Positions 52,420-61,184 of a stretch of 64,000 bases of DNA are shown piece by piece. The translations under genes and the position numbers were made by a program. The stretch comes from Chryseobacterium sp. 7 (GTDB taxonomy: Bacteria; Bacteroidota; Bacteroidia; Flavobacteriales; Weeksellaceae). The stretch covers positions 4,402,001 to 4,466,000 of the forward strand of contig NZ_RCCA01000001.1 of NCBI RefSeq assembly GCF_003663845.1, in the 5' to 3' direction. The notes beneath the pieces were generated by a model. That model was not told the origin of the DNA. It made no database searches and saw only the letters and a program-made list of their open reading frames with translations. Every line of letters begins with the position of its first letter. Within the stretch, counting starts at the first letter, position 1.

Positions 52420-53622
52420 CTAATTCATTTGAGATTCAACGAAATTAAGAATATCCTTCGCTACATCGTCTTTAGATTTCAGATTGAATTCTTTCTTTTC
52501 CGTCTTGGTAAATATTTTAATTTTGTTGGTATCATTTTTAAAACCTGCTCCTTCATCACGAAGAGAGTTTAATACAATCATATCCAGGTTTTTCTTTTCC
52601 AGCTTTCCTTTTGCATTTTCCTCTTCATTCTGGGTTTCCAAAGCAAATCCTACCAAAAACTGATGCGTTTTCTTTTCTCCCATGGTTTTAAGGATATCCG
52701 GATTTTTTACCAGCTCGATCGTAAGATTTTCATCATTTTTTTTGATTTTCTCCTTCGCAACTTCTTTGGGAGCATAGTCTGCCACTGCTGCACTGGCAAT
52801 ACCGATGTCTATTTTATCATAAAACTCAAAAACTTTTGCCAGCATTTCTTTGGCCGAAGTCACTTTATGAAGCTGTACATTTGGATCATTGATGGTTTGA
52901 ACACTTGGTCCGGAAATAAGAATCACTTTTGCTCCTCTCTTGGAAGCCTCTTCTGCCAGGGAAAACCCCATTTTTCCTGAAGAGTGATTTCCAATGAACC
53001 TTACGGGATCAAGAGCTTCATAAGTAGGTCCTGCGGTAATTAAAACGGTTTTGCCTTCAAGACTTTTAGATAGATTGCTGCTTGCAAAATAATTTTCAAC
53101 GGTATTAAAAATAGTTGCCGGTTCTGCCATTCTTCCCTGCCCGATCAGTCCGCTCGCAAGTTCTCCGTTTTCAGCAGGAATAATGATATGACCAAAGCTT
53201 TCAGCAAGTTCCAGATTTTTCTTTGTAGAAGGATGTACATACATATCAAGATCCATTGCAGGAGCAATGAATATTGGGCATTTTGCAGACATATAAGTAG
53301 CAATAACCAGATTATCACACATCCCGTGAACCATTTTAGAAAGAGTATTGGCTGTGCATGGTGCTACAATCATAACATCTGCCCAAAGTGCCATTTCCAC
53401 ATGGCTGTTCCATGTTCCGTTATTGCTGTAAAATTCTGAATATACTGGCTTTTTAGATAGTGTAGACAGACTTAGCTTTGTTACAAAATGTTCTGCATCA
53501 GGCGTCATAATAACCTGTACTTCTGCCCCTTTTTTCACAAAATCTCTTATCAGAAAGTGAATTTTGTAGGCTGCAATTCCTCCAGAGACAGCGATAAGTA
53601 TCTTTTTACCGGAAACATTCAT
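52420..53622 (-). CDS. coaBC: bifunctional phosphopantothenoylcysteine decarboxylase/phosphopantothenate-cysteine ligase
   Basis: Two steps of coenzyme A synthesis: CTP-dependent joining of cysteine to 4'-phosphopantothenate, then FMN-dependent decarboxylation. The 400-aa fusion has the N-terminal flavoprotein (SGGIAAYK; active-site His in WNSHVEMALWADVMIVAPCT; APAMDLDMY) and the C-terminal CoaB domain (VLITAGPTYEALDPVRFIGN; VKNPDIL). It lies downstream of rpoZ, separated by a hairpin. Confidence 0.95.
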   Translation of the reverse strand: MNVSGKKILIAVSGGIAAYKIHFLIRDFVKKGAEVQVIMTPDAEHFVTKLSLSTLSKKPVYSEFYSNNGTWNSHVEMALWADVMIVAPCTANTLSKMVHGMCDNLVIATYMSAKCPIFIAPAMDLDMYVHPSTKKNLELAESFGHIIIPAENGELASGLIGQGRMAEPATIFNTVENYFASSNLSKSLEGKTVLITAGPTYEALDPVRFIGNHSSGKMGFSLAEEASKRGAKVILISGPSVQTINDPNVQLHKVTSAKEMLAKVFEFYDKIDIGIASAAVADYAPKEVAKEKIKKNDENLTIELVKNPDILKTMGEKKTHQFLVGFALETQNEEENAKGKLEKKNLDMIVLNSLRDEGAGFKNDTNKIKIFTKTEKKEFNLKSKDDVAKDILNFVESQMN

Positions 53623-53687
53623 TTAGTCCTAATTTTTGAAATACTAAAATACTTATTTTTTACCACACCATCAGGCTTTCAAACAAC

Positions 53688-53723
53688 AAAGGTCATAAAA
53701 GAAAAAATTTCCTTTATGACCTT
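53688..53723 (-). terminator. hairpin between rpoZ and coaBC
   Basis: Stem AAAGGTCATAAA (53688-53699) and CTTTATGACCTT (53712-53723) pair over about eleven bases, poor T-tract; it could be partial read-through control within the gene set. Confidence 0.45.
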
Positions 53724-53745
53724 CATCTATAAAAACACAGAAGAT

Positions 53746-54069
53746 TTATTTTCTTTCTTCTGTTTTTCTGAAATAAACATCTTCGTTTAACCACTCTTCA
53801 ATAGCAATTGAAGTGGGTTTTGGAAGCTTTTCGTAATGTTTAGAGATCTCAATTTGTTCTCTGTTTTCGAAAACCTCTTCTAATGTAGAATTGTGAACGG
53901 CAAATTCATCCAATTTGTTGTGAAGTTCCGTACGGATCTCCGCATTGATCTGCTCTGCTCTCTTTCCCATGATAACAATAGCTTCATAGATTGAACCTAC
54001 TTTATCTTCAATCTTATCTTTGTCGTAAGTAATAGTATTGACTTCTGCTTTTGTATCTTTTACACTCAT
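53746..54069 (-). CDS. rpoZ: DNA-directed RNA polymerase omega subunit (Bacteroidota type)
   Basis: Small assembly subunit of RNA polymerase, 107 aa. The segment VGSIYEAIVIMGKRAEQI matches the helical omega core that binds beta-prime. Position directly after bamD and before coaBC is the usual order in Flavobacteriia and supports the assignment despite low overall similarity to the enterobacterial protein. It lies 42 bases downstream of bamD. Confidence 0.85.
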   Translation of the reverse strand: MSVKDTKAEVNTITYDKDKIEDKVGSIYEAIVIMGKRAEQINAEIRTELHNKLDEFAVHNSTLEEVFENREQIEISKHYEKLPKPTSIAIEEWLNEDVYFRKTEERK

Positions 54070-54111
54070 TTTGAGAAAATTATTTTTATTTTAAGATGAC
54101 AAATTTACGAA

Positions 54112-55107
54112 TTATCTTTGAATTTTGAAAGTCGCTGCCGGAGGAGGGGTCTTAAGTGCTGCACTATCCCTCTGTAACTGCATTGCTTTCTTTTCATTGG
54201 TGATCTGATCTTTAATTTGCTGCTCGGTTTTATCTTTAGCGACAAGTTTATCAGCTTCTTTTTTCTGTCTTGCAGTTAAAGCAGCCATTCTTGCTTCTGT
54301 TTGTTTTTTAACGACAACAAAGTTTTCTTTTTCCTTTTCCAGTTTGGCTCTCAGATCTGCTGCTGTTTTAGCATATTCCGTATTTGGAAGTTCTTTTTCT
54401 ACCAGCTTTGTATATGTTAATGCACTTTCAATACGCTCATCTTTAAGACTATATACAGACTTCGTTGCCAGTTCATAACGGGACTTCATGATATAGTCAT
54501 AAATCTTTGAACGAAGTTTTGTACTTGGAAAATCTTCCAAAACGTTTTCCAAAGCTACATTTGCTGCTTTATACTCACCCATTTGGTAGTATTGCTTTCC
54601 ATTTTCATAAGCTTTAAATTCCAGCTTATAAGAAAGCTCATCAATCAATTGACTGATATTTTTAGACCTTTCAGAGTTGGGATAATTGTTCAGGAATTCC
54701 TGAAGCTCATTAATGGCCAATTCTGTACTGGACTGATCTAAGTTATAGTCCATAGATCCTTCATAGTAGCATAATGCAGACATATATGCCGCTTCTTCAG
54801 CTCTTGGATCTTTTGGAAAACTTACGGCAAAGTTTTTAAACTGGTGACCTGCCAACTTATAACTCTTGTCATAATAGTTAGCATAAGCAGTATTGAAACC
54901 TACATTAGGAAAATCATCAGTTCCTGCCACAAGATTCGCCAGTCTGTCATAAAGAGCCAATGCATTTTTCCACTTTTTCTTAGCGAAATTTTCATTAGCT
55001 GCTTTTAAGATAAACTCTTTATCAGCACTCCTCATTGCTCTTTCCTGTTGGCTTACACAAGATGAAATTACCGCTACAGCAAAAAGACCTAAAATATATT
55101 TTTTCAT
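54112..55107 (-). CDS. bamD: outer-membrane protein assembly factor BamD
   Basis: Lipoprotein of the beta-barrel assembly machinery. The 331-aa protein has a lipobox near residues 13-17 (AVISSC, Cys17), then TPR-like repeats from about residue 30 to 215 (NALALYDRLAN, YKLAGHQFKNFAVSFPKDPRAEEAAYMSALCYY, YKAANVALENVLEDFPSTKLRSK). The C-terminal third is a Lys/Glu coiled region not seen in the enterobacterial protein, ending in a Pro-rich tail. It starts the conserved rpoZ-coaBC group and has its own -7 box (55156-55163). Confidence 0.93.
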   Translation of the reverse strand: MKKYILGLFAVAVISSCVSQQERAMRSADKEFILKAANENFAKKKWKNALALYDRLANLVAGTDDFPNVGFNTAYANYYDKSYKLAGHQFKNFAVSFPKDPRAEEAAYMSALCYYEGSMDYNLDQSSTELAINELQEFLNNYPNSERSKNISQLIDELSYKLEFKAYENGKQYYQMGEYKAANVALENVLEDFPSTKLRSKIYDYIMKSRYELATKSVYSLKDERIESALTYTKLVEKELPNTEYAKTAADLRAKLEKEKENFVVVKKQTEARMAALTARQKKEADKLVAKDKTEQQIKDQITNEKKAMQLQRDSAALKTPPPAATFKIQR

Positions 55108-55155
55108 ATAAAAAATTCAACAGTTTTCGGATTATACAGCCGATTTACTAATTTG

Positions 55156-55163
55156 CAAAAATA
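55156..55163 (-). promoter_or_regulatory. -7 promoter box of bamD
   Basis: Minus-strand TATTTTTG, a TAnnTTTG match, 48 bases before the bamD ATG. Confidence 0.55.
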
Positions 55164-55210
55164 TAACTTTTTTGTCAATAGATTTTTTTTTATGAATATT
55201 TAACGTAATT

Positions 55211-55840
55211 TTAGTCTGCTGCGTATCCCAAAATAGCAAAAACACTTAATAAAAGATTCATTCTCACCTTTTTCTCTGCTTCTTTGGCATAAGTTTCTTC
55301 ATTCTTGCTCGGAACATAGAGCTCATAGAAGTTTTTATTCCTGATCACAAATAAAGTGGATCCGATAATCATAGTAAGAATATCTTCAGGCTTTGGAGTA
55401 AAGGTAAATACTCCGGAAGCGACTCCCTTTTTGATGACCTCGTCCAGCTTTTTTACGAATAACTGGTAGAAATCAAGCAGCTCATCTTTCAGGTTTTCTG
55501 TATGGCGAAGTTCCTGGGTAACGAAACCATGGAAATAATTGTACTTGAAGAGCTGGGAAACGATATATTTAATCATTTCACGCATCTGCATTTCCGGCTT
55601 CCCTTCTTTGATGGTATCTGCAAATTCTGAAAAATTTTCTCTGGTCTTCAGCACCCTGTACTGATAGAGATAAGACATCATTTTCTCTTTAGAACCGAAG
55701 TAATAAGAGATCATAGCGACATTGATATTGGCTTTGGAACAAATATCTCTTACAGACGTTCCCTCATACCCTTTTTTGGCGATGAGCTCTTCTGCAATAT
55801 CCAGTATATGAATCTGTTTTTCTGTAAATTTTTTTTTCAT
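55211..55840 (-). CDS. TetR-family transcriptional regulator
   Basis: A 209-aa regulator from the ATG at 55840 (MKKKFTEKQIH); a Met three residues upstream (55849) is also in frame. The N-terminal helix-turn-helix is seen in IAEELIAKKGYEGTSVRDICSKANINVAMISYYFGSKEKMMSYLY, and the C-terminal ligand domain begins near residue 80. An inverted repeat AAACGATCGTTT lies in the intergenic region at 55885-55896 and is the likely operator. It is divergent from the TatD-like gene. Confidence 0.88.
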   Translation of the reverse strand: MKKKFTEKQIHILDIAEELIAKKGYEGTSVRDICSKANINVAMISYYFGSKEKMMSYLYQYRVLKTRENFSEFADTIKEGKPEMQMREMIKYIVSQLFKYNYFHGFVTQELRHTENLKDELLDFYQLFVKKLDEVIKKGVASGVFTFTPKPEDILTMIIGSTLFVIRNKNFYELYVPSKNEETYAKEAEKKVRMNLLLSVFAILGYAAD

Positions 55841-55884
55841 GAAGTGCACTTTGAGTAAAGTTAAGAAATTTTTAACACATTTAT

Positions 55885-55896
55885 AAACGATCGTTT
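55885..55896. promoter_or_regulatory. candidate TetR operator
   Basis: Perfect palindrome AAACGATCGTTT, 45 bases before the TetR start and about 30 bases before the TatD promoter box. Position and symmetry fit autoregulation. Confidence 0.55.
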
Positions 55897-55925
55897 AATA
55901 ATTTTAAATTAAATCTGAAAAATGC

Positions 55926-55933
55926 TATTTTTG
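55926..55933 (+). promoter_or_regulatory. -7 promoter box of the TatD-like gene
   Basis: TATTTTTG, a TAnnTTTG match, only 4 bases before the ATG at 55937, which would make the transcript nearly leaderless. It overlaps the upstream in-frame ATG at 55922, arguing for the later start. Confidence 0.5.
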
Positions 55934-55936
55934 AAT

Positions 55937-56560
55937 ATGGAATTTTTTGATTTTCACCATCATAAAAAATATATCAGAAACGGAATTTATAACCTTGCGA
56001 AAGAAATTCCGCCTGATTTCCCTTATTCTATCGGAATTCATCCACACGATATTGACGTAAACAACCTTGAACAGCAGTTTTCCTGGATGAGGAGCATGAT
56101 ATTTCAAAACTGTTTTGCTATTGGAGAATGCGGCCTGGATTCTTTGGTTTCTGTAGATCAGAAAACTCAGGAAGATGTTTTTTTAAGACAAATTCTGGTA
56201 GCCAATGAAGTAAAAAAACCTGTCATTATCCATTGCGTAAGAAAATTTCACGAAGTTATTTCTTTCAGAAAAAGATCCGAACAGCCCATGATTATTCATG
56301 GTTTCAACAAAAAAAGACAGATTGCAGAAGATCTACTGGCTCATAATTTTTATCTGAGTTTTGGAAAAGCTGTTTTGTATAATTTATCTTTGCAGAATAT
56401 TTTAAAAAACACTCCATTAGATAAATTCTTTTTAGAAACGGACAATGATGATTTTAACATCGAAGAATTGTATGAGAAAGTTTCGGAAATAAAAGGTATT
56501 TCTTTGGAACAGCTGAACGAACAAATTTTAGAAAATTTAGAGACAATAAAAAATGGATAA
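55937..56560 (+). CDS. TatD-family metal-dependent hydrolase, short form
   Basis: Putative metal-dependent nuclease/hydrolase, 207 aa, shorter than the usual 255-265. The metal-site motifs are altered but recognisable: DFHHHKK at the N-terminus in place of DTHCHLD, HPHDI, GECGLDS, VIIHCVRKFHE, IIHGFNKK and LETDNDD near the end. The shortened N-terminus removes part of the first strand. It overlaps tcdA by 8 bases. A role with nucleic acid or 2-oxoaldehydes is not decided. Confidence 0.8.
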   Translation: MEFFDFHHHKKYIRNGIYNLAKEIPPDFPYSIGIHPHDIDVNNLEQQFSWMRSMIFQNCFAIGECGLDSLVSVDQKTQEDVFLRQILVANEVKKPVIIHCVRKFHEVISFRKRSEQPMIIHGFNKKRQIAEDLLAHNFYLSFGKAVLYNLSLQNILKNTPLDKFFLETDNDDFNIEELYEKVSEIKGISLEQLNEQILENLETIKNG

Positions 56561-57278
56561 ATACTGGTTGGAAAGAACGGAACTTCTGGTAAAAGAAGAA
56601 GGTTTGGAAAAATTGAACAAAGCCACTGTTCTGGTGGTTGGTTTAGGCGGAGTAGGTTCTTTTGCTGCTGAATTTCTGGCCAGAGCCGGAGTAGGAAATA
56701 TGACGATTGTAGATGGTGACACTGTGGATATTACCAATATCAACAGACAGTTACCTGCTTTGCGTTCTACTGTGGGAAAGCATAAGGTAGAAGTTGTTGC
56801 CGAAAGACTTTTAGATATTAATCCTGATCTTAATTTAACCAAAATTAATGAATTTCTAAATCCTGAAAGAATGGATGAAGTTCTGGATTCTGCAAAATTT
56901 GATTATGTGTTGGACTGTATTGACAGCGTTACTCCAAAACTTTGTCTGATTATCGCAGCCAAAAGAAGAAGGATAAAAATCGTAAGTTCAATGGGAGCTG
57001 GCGGAAAAACTGATCCAAGCAAGGTAATGGTAAGAGACATCAGCAAAACTGAGCATTGCCATCTTGCAAGACAGGTAAGAAAAAGGCTGAAAAAAGTAAA
57101 AATTGACAAAGGAGTCCGTTGTGTTTTTGCCAATGATATTCAGGATGAAGAAAGTTTGAAAATGACTGACGGAACTAATTATAAAAGATCTTTTTACGGA
57201 ACAATAAGCTATATGCCCGCTATCTTTGGGTTGTATACGGCTTCGGAAGTGATTAATTATTTATTAAATCAGGATTAA
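56553..57278 (+). CDS. tcdA: tRNA threonylcarbamoyladenosine dehydratase (TcdA)
   Basis: ThiF/E1-like enzyme cyclising tRNA N6-threonylcarbamoyladenosine to its hydantoin form. The 241-aa protein starts YWLERTELLVKEEGLEKL, has the nucleotide-binding GLGGVGSFAAEFLARAG (about residues 31-47) and INRQLPALRSTVGKHK, and DCIDSVTPKLCLI. C-terminal elements FYGTISYMPAIFGLYTASEVI match the family. It overlaps the TatD-like gene by 8 bases, a coupled pair. Confidence 0.92.
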   Translation: MDKYWLERTELLVKEEGLEKLNKATVLVVGLGGVGSFAAEFLARAGVGNMTIVDGDTVDITNINRQLPALRSTVGKHKVEVVAERLLDINPDLNLTKINEFLNPERMDEVLDSAKFDYVLDCIDSVTPKLCLIIAAKRRRIKIVSSMGAGGKTDPSKVMVRDISKTEHCHLARQVRKRLKKVKIDKGVRCVFANDIQDEESLKMTDGTNYKRSFYGTISYMPAIFGLYTASEVINYLLNQD

Positions 57279-57377
57279 AATATTCTTCTGTACATTTCAC
57301 AGATCTGAACGTAATTTTTGCGTATTATTTTATGAAATTTGCAGAAGAAAAATAAAAAATATATTTACACTCCGTAA

Positions 57378-57749
57378 ATGACAAATTCCAAATATCCCAG
57401 AGCGGAAAAGCTCAAAAAAAACACGGAAATCAGTTTGCTTTTTGAGAAAGGCAAATGGAGAACCAGTGGAAATCTGAGAATCATTATTCTGAAAGACAAG
57501 CCCCATCTTCCTGTAGATTCGGTAAAACTGGGAGTTTCTGTTTCTAAAAGATATTTTAAAAGAGCTGTACACAGAAATCGTATTAAAAGGTTATTGAGAG
57601 AATGTTACCGCCTGAATAAGGATGTATTTAAACAAGCTTTTGGAGAGAAAACAATGGCGATGCTATTTTGGGTTTCTCCTGAGATGCCTTCCAAATTCCA
57701 GGATGTGGAAGCACAGTTTATCAAGCTTTGTGAAGCGCAAAAAAAGTAA
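57378..57749 (+). CDS. rnpA: ribonuclease P protein component
   Basis: Protein subunit of the tRNA 5' processing ribozyme. The 123-aa basic protein has the family signature VSVSKRYFKRAVHRNRIKRLLRE (about residues 54-76; the RNR motif near 70). The N-terminus YPRAEKLKKNTEISLLFEKG is also typical. Unlike many bacteria it is not beside rpmH here; a repeat-rich spacer follows it. Confidence 0.95.
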   Translation: MTNSKYPRAEKLKKNTEISLLFEKGKWRTSGNLRIIILKDKPHLPVDSVKLGVSVSKRYFKRAVHRNRIKRLLRECYRLNKDVFKQAFGEKTMAMLFWVSPEMPSKFQDVEAQFIKLCEAQKK

Positions 57750-57788
57750 TCGTCTTTTCTAATAGAATAATAGTACAATATTAAAGAT

Positions 57789-57850
57789 CTGTGAGACATT
57801 TTCTTGCAGATTTTTTTATTTCTCACAGTTCGCACAGATTTTCACAGATA
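57789..57850. repeat. repeat-rich spacer downstream of rnpA
   Basis: CTGTGAGA (57789-57796) and TCTCACAG (57821-57828) form an inverted repeat, followed by three CACAG units (57824, 57833 and 57843). Beyond it, up to about 57940, is further low-complexity sequence with CGAATC-like units. Nothing coding is seen in the 257-base gap before the DUF4126 gene. Confidence 0.45.
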
Positions 57851-58006
57851 AGTATATATAAAATATTTTTTACTCAACAGTAAATCACGAGTAGCAAAGC
57901 TCGAAACACGAATCCCGAATCACGCAACCAAAATCAGAAATCAACATCACTCCAAATATCATATAGTTTTTGTAATTTAGGGAAAACATTAAATCTGAAA
58001 ATTAAT

Positions 58007-58615
58007 ATGTTAGACAACATTCCCTATTTTTCTTATGTCATCAGTGCATTTATCGGCATTGGATTAGCTGCGGCTACGGGATTCCGGGTATTTCTCCCCA
58101 TGTTTGTTGTAAGTCTTGCTTCCTATTTCAACTGGATTCCCATGAATGAACATTTTGAGTGGCTTGCAGGGCTTCCGACACTTATAACAACGGGAATTGC
58201 CACCGTGGCTGAGATCCTGGCTTATTATATCCCTTTTATTGATCATTTGCTGGATACGGTCTCTATTCCTATGGCAACGGTTGCGGGCTCTATATTATTT
58301 GCCAGCCAGTTTGCTGAACTGGGAACTTTCCCGCAATGGGCATTGGCATTAATTGCTGGCGGTGGCACAGCAGCTACTATAAGCTCCGGATTTGCAGGAA
58401 TACGGGCTGCTTCTACAGCTACAACCGGTGGATTAGGAAATTCTGTGGTAGGAACAACGGAAACAGCAGGTGCTGGCATTATGTCTGTTCTTGCAATGGC
58501 AGCTCCGGTGATTGCAGCAATCTTTGCTGTAATTATTTTAATTCTTGTAATTGTTTTTGGACGGAAGGCCTGGAAAAAATTAAGAGGCAGTAAAAGTAAT
58601 CCACAGGATGTATAA
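58007..58615 (+). CDS. DUF4126 family membrane protein
   Basis: A 202-aa integral membrane protein with about five hydrophobic segments: residues 9-28, 33-45, 64-88, 110-135 and 165-188, ending in a charged KKLRGSKS tail. The alternating small-residue helices (GGGTAATISSGFAGIRAAST) match the DUF4126 family. Function unknown. It is convergent with the acidic TPR gene across a shared terminator. Confidence 0.82.
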   Translation: MLDNIPYFSYVISAFIGIGLAAATGFRVFLPMFVVSLASYFNWIPMNEHFEWLAGLPTLITTGIATVAEILAYYIPFIDHLLDTVSIPMATVAGSILFASQFAELGTFPQWALALIAGGGTAATISSGFAGIRAASTATTGGLGNSVVGTTETAGAGIMSVLAMAAPVIAAIFAVIILILVIVFGRKAWKKLRGSKSNPQDV

Positions 58616-58620
58616 ATAAA

Positions 58621-58649
58621 AAAAGGTACTGTTTAGAGCAGTACCTTTT
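58621..58649. terminator. terminator between DUF4126 gene and the acidic TPR gene
   Basis: Stem AAAAGGTACTG (58621-58631) and CAGTACCTTTT (58639-58649), 7-base loop, T-runs on both sides. Confidence 0.8.
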
Positions 58650-58654
58650 TCTTT

Positions 58655-60631
58655 TTAATTTTTACTTCTGAAGTCCTTAATATCCTGAATTTTAGATTCA
58701 AAATATTTTTTCTTTCCGGGACTCTTTTTGATTAATATTTCAAACGCTTTGATGGCCTTTGTATATAATTTCTGTTCAAAATAAAGATTCGCCAATGTCT
58801 CTGTCATCAAATGCGAGATATCGTCGTTCTTTTCTTTTACAACATAAGTACTTTCTTCTTTTAACTGGCTGATTCTAGGATTATTCTCGATAAAGGCCTC
58901 AATAGCTTTTTCTTTAATTTCTATTTTTTCCTTTACAACTTCTTCCGTTCTGCCTATCTTAAGCCAGCTCTGCCAGGTATTGATAAAACCGGGAACATTA
59001 CTGTCTGCTATTGCCTGAGTTGTATTCTTCATGCTAACCTCCTTTACATTTTCTACAGCTTCTTCTTTGCTTTCCTGCTGGTTTTCTTCTACCTTAAGGG
59101 TAGAAATATCGGTTCCGAAGAAAGATACATTCATCACAGGAGCATCTTCTTTTACCACTTCTGCAGTTGTTTTTTCTTCTTCAGATGATTCAACATCTTC
59201 TATTTTTTCTGAAGGTAAAACTTTTTCCTTAACAGCTTCAACCGTTTCCTCCGGTTTTGATTCTTCAATTAGAATTTCCGGTTCCGGAATGACTTCTGCG
59301 GCCGGAGCTTTTATTTCAGGAGCCGAAACTTCTGTTGATTTACTGATTAAAGAATCCGGCATATTGGATTCCACACTCATAGGTTTCCATGCAGACTGAA
59401 CTTCAGGAGCTTCTTCTTGCTCTTGTTCTTCTTGTTTCTCAACAACTTCAGCCTTAACTTCTTCTACAGGCAATTTATCTTCAACAACTTCTTTCTGTAC
59501 CGGTTCTTCTTTGATTTCTTCCGGTTTATCTTCACTTGTAGACCAGAAATGAAAGTTTTGGGTTTCCGCAAAGCTAATTTCATGGTCTTCAACAACTTCA
59601 GGCTCTGGCTTTTCTTCCTGAGAAGCGGGTTTTGCTTCTTTCATTTTTTTCTCCACTTCTTCAATCAGCCTTCTCATCTCATCCTCATGTTTATTGACAT
59701 TGGATTGAGATACTTCAGCTGTTTCGGAAATTTCTTCGTTATTGGCCTGGATTTTCACATCCGGCATAAATGAGTCTGTACCATGGAAGCTTACTTCCGC
59801 ATCTGATAATTCTTCTGCAGGCAGTTCTTCTTCAGATGCTTCTGCTTTTACTTCAGTATTTACAGGCTCTTCAGCTATTGTTTTTTCAATATTTTCTTCC
59901 GGTAATACAGGAACTTCTTCATGGAAACTGATATTTTCCTCGTCATCTATCTTTTCTTCTTCTGATGAAAGCTGATCCTCATCAATGATGGTTTCCGGCG
60001 TAAAGTTTTCTCCTGCTTTCTCTTCTATTTCAGTTTGCACTTCCTCCTGCGATTCCAGAACAGGCTGTTCTGCTGCAGGTTCGGGCTTTTGGGTGACCAA
60101 AGTACCGGATTCCAGAGTAGATTCTAGATCTATGGTTTCAGAATTTTGCTCATCCAGGAAGTTTTCTTCTCCTTCGAATAAAATTCTGTTTCGCTCACCA
60201 TTTACATAAATATGTTTAATTTCATGGGAAGGGGGTAATGCACATGCATTTTCCGGCTCTTCTCCCTGCTGTTTTTCCGAAGAACCTTCATCTTCTCTCT
60301 TAATGGGAAAAGATTTACTTTTTGGCACATATGGAGCAGGTTTATCAACCGATTGGGAAGGTTTCTTCTCTTCTACAGTTTCGGATTTGATTTCCTGTAG
60401 GATCTTTCCATTGATCAGCTGATATAAAATCTTCTTATCTGTAGTATATGCAGCCGTAGTAGAAAGCTCTTTCTGATAGTTTTCTTTTTCATACAGGTGT
60501 ACCCCATACAGATGGAGTGCCCTGATATTTTGAATATAAGGAAATGCGTGAATCTCTTCCTTCAAAAGACCAAGGTCTTCTGACTGAATCTTCTTTGGAT
60601 TTTTTATTAATTCTAAAACTCTGGGATTCAT
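58655..60631 (-). CDS. long acidic low-complexity protein with TPR-like C-terminus
   Basis: No catalytic family recognised. The 658-aa cytosolic protein starts with a helical domain (MNPRVLELIKNPKKIQSEDL to about residue 80), then about 450 residues rich in Glu, Pro, Val and Lys. Within this part a short motif recurs: ISFHEEVP, VSFHGTDSFMP, ISFAETQNFHF and VSFFGTDISTL. The C-terminal 70 residues form TPR-like helices (LANLYFEQKLYTKAIKAFEILIKKSPGKKKYFESKI). It is the last gene after LptE, starting 1 base past its stop. Probably a scaffold; the role is open. Confidence 0.65.
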   Translation of the reverse strand: MNPRVLELIKNPKKIQSEDLGLLKEEIHAFPYIQNIRALHLYGVHLYEKENYQKELSTTAAYTTDKKILYQLINGKILQEIKSETVEEKKPSQSVDKPAPYVPKSKSFPIKREDEGSSEKQQGEEPENACALPPSHEIKHIYVNGERNRILFEGEENFLDEQNSETIDLESTLESGTLVTQKPEPAAEQPVLESQEEVQTEIEEKAGENFTPETIIDEDQLSSEEEKIDDEENISFHEEVPVLPEENIEKTIAEEPVNTEVKAEASEEELPAEELSDAEVSFHGTDSFMPDVKIQANNEEISETAEVSQSNVNKHEDEMRRLIEEVEKKMKEAKPASQEEKPEPEVVEDHEISFAETQNFHFWSTSEDKPEEIKEEPVQKEVVEDKLPVEEVKAEVVEKQEEQEQEEAPEVQSAWKPMSVESNMPDSLISKSTEVSAPEIKAPAAEVIPEPEILIEESKPEETVEAVKEKVLPSEKIEDVESSEEEKTTAEVVKEDAPVMNVSFFGTDISTLKVEENQQESKEEAVENVKEVSMKNTTQAIADSNVPGFINTWQSWLKIGRTEEVVKEKIEIKEKAIEAFIENNPRISQLKEESTYVVKEKNDDISHLMTETLANLYFEQKLYTKAIKAFEILIKKSPGKKKYFESKIQDIKDFRSKN

Positions 60632-60632
60632 C

Positions 60633-61184
60633 TTACCAATTCGCTACAATGTCGTTAAATATCTTGTTAATAATTCTATCTGTTACCAGCTTTACCTGCT
60701 GGTCTTCGATCTGACTTAGTGATACATCACTGTTGAAAGCTGCTTCATCAGAGTATGTTCTGTCAAAACTTGCATCCGGATGAATTTTATTTTCATAATG
60801 TACTTTCACTGTAATCGTAAGTTTATTCTGCCCCTGTTGAATCACTCCTCCAGAAGGGGTTGGTTGTGTGTTGGAGCTGATGGTAGTAGGAGTAATGGAA
60901 TAATCTGTAATTTCTCCTTCTATCAGGATATCAGGATTTTCTTTTGTTCCTTTCAAAGTTGTTCTCTGGAGGAATCTATTTTGTATTGCTGTAGAAAACT
61001 GTTGGGATAATGCAGGATTTACAAGCGGGGCATTATTCGGAAATTCATTGATCTGAACAGTTTTTTCATCTGTAAGGGATGATCCTGTAAAACTGTAACA
61101 TGAGTTCAAAACACCCAGCAATGCAAAAAGCATTACTGTAAGTATTGACTGTTTCAAACTGATATTTTTAATTTTAAAATTCAT
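60633..61184 (-). CDS. lptE: LptE-like lipopolysaccharide assembly lipoprotein
   Basis: Outer-membrane lipoprotein that plugs the LptD LPS translocon. The ATG at 61184 (MNFKIKNISLKQSILTVMLF) gives 183 aa with lipobox VLNSC (Cys29 or so); longer in-frame starts up to 61247 add unlikely N-termini inside the upstream gene. The C-terminal beta/alpha part has IQNRFLQRTTLKGTKENPDILIEGEITDY, typical of LptE in this phylum. It overlaps the preceding membrane-protein gene by 11 bases and abuts the acidic protein gene. Confidence 0.85.
   Translation of the reverse strand: MNFKIKNISLKQSILTVMLFALLGVLNSCYSFTGSSLTDEKTVQINEFPNNAPLVNPALSQQFSTAIQNRFLQRTTLKGTKENPDILIEGEITDYSITPTTISSNTQPTPSGGVIQQGQNKLTITVKVHYENKIHPDASFDRTYSDEAAFNSDVSLSQIEDQQVKLVTDRIINKIFNDIVANW

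Noticed and set aside
59031..60209. Several plus-strand ORFs opposite the acidic protein gene
   Set aside because: Ser- or Phe-rich products are mirror images of Glu/Lys-rich codons on the real strand.
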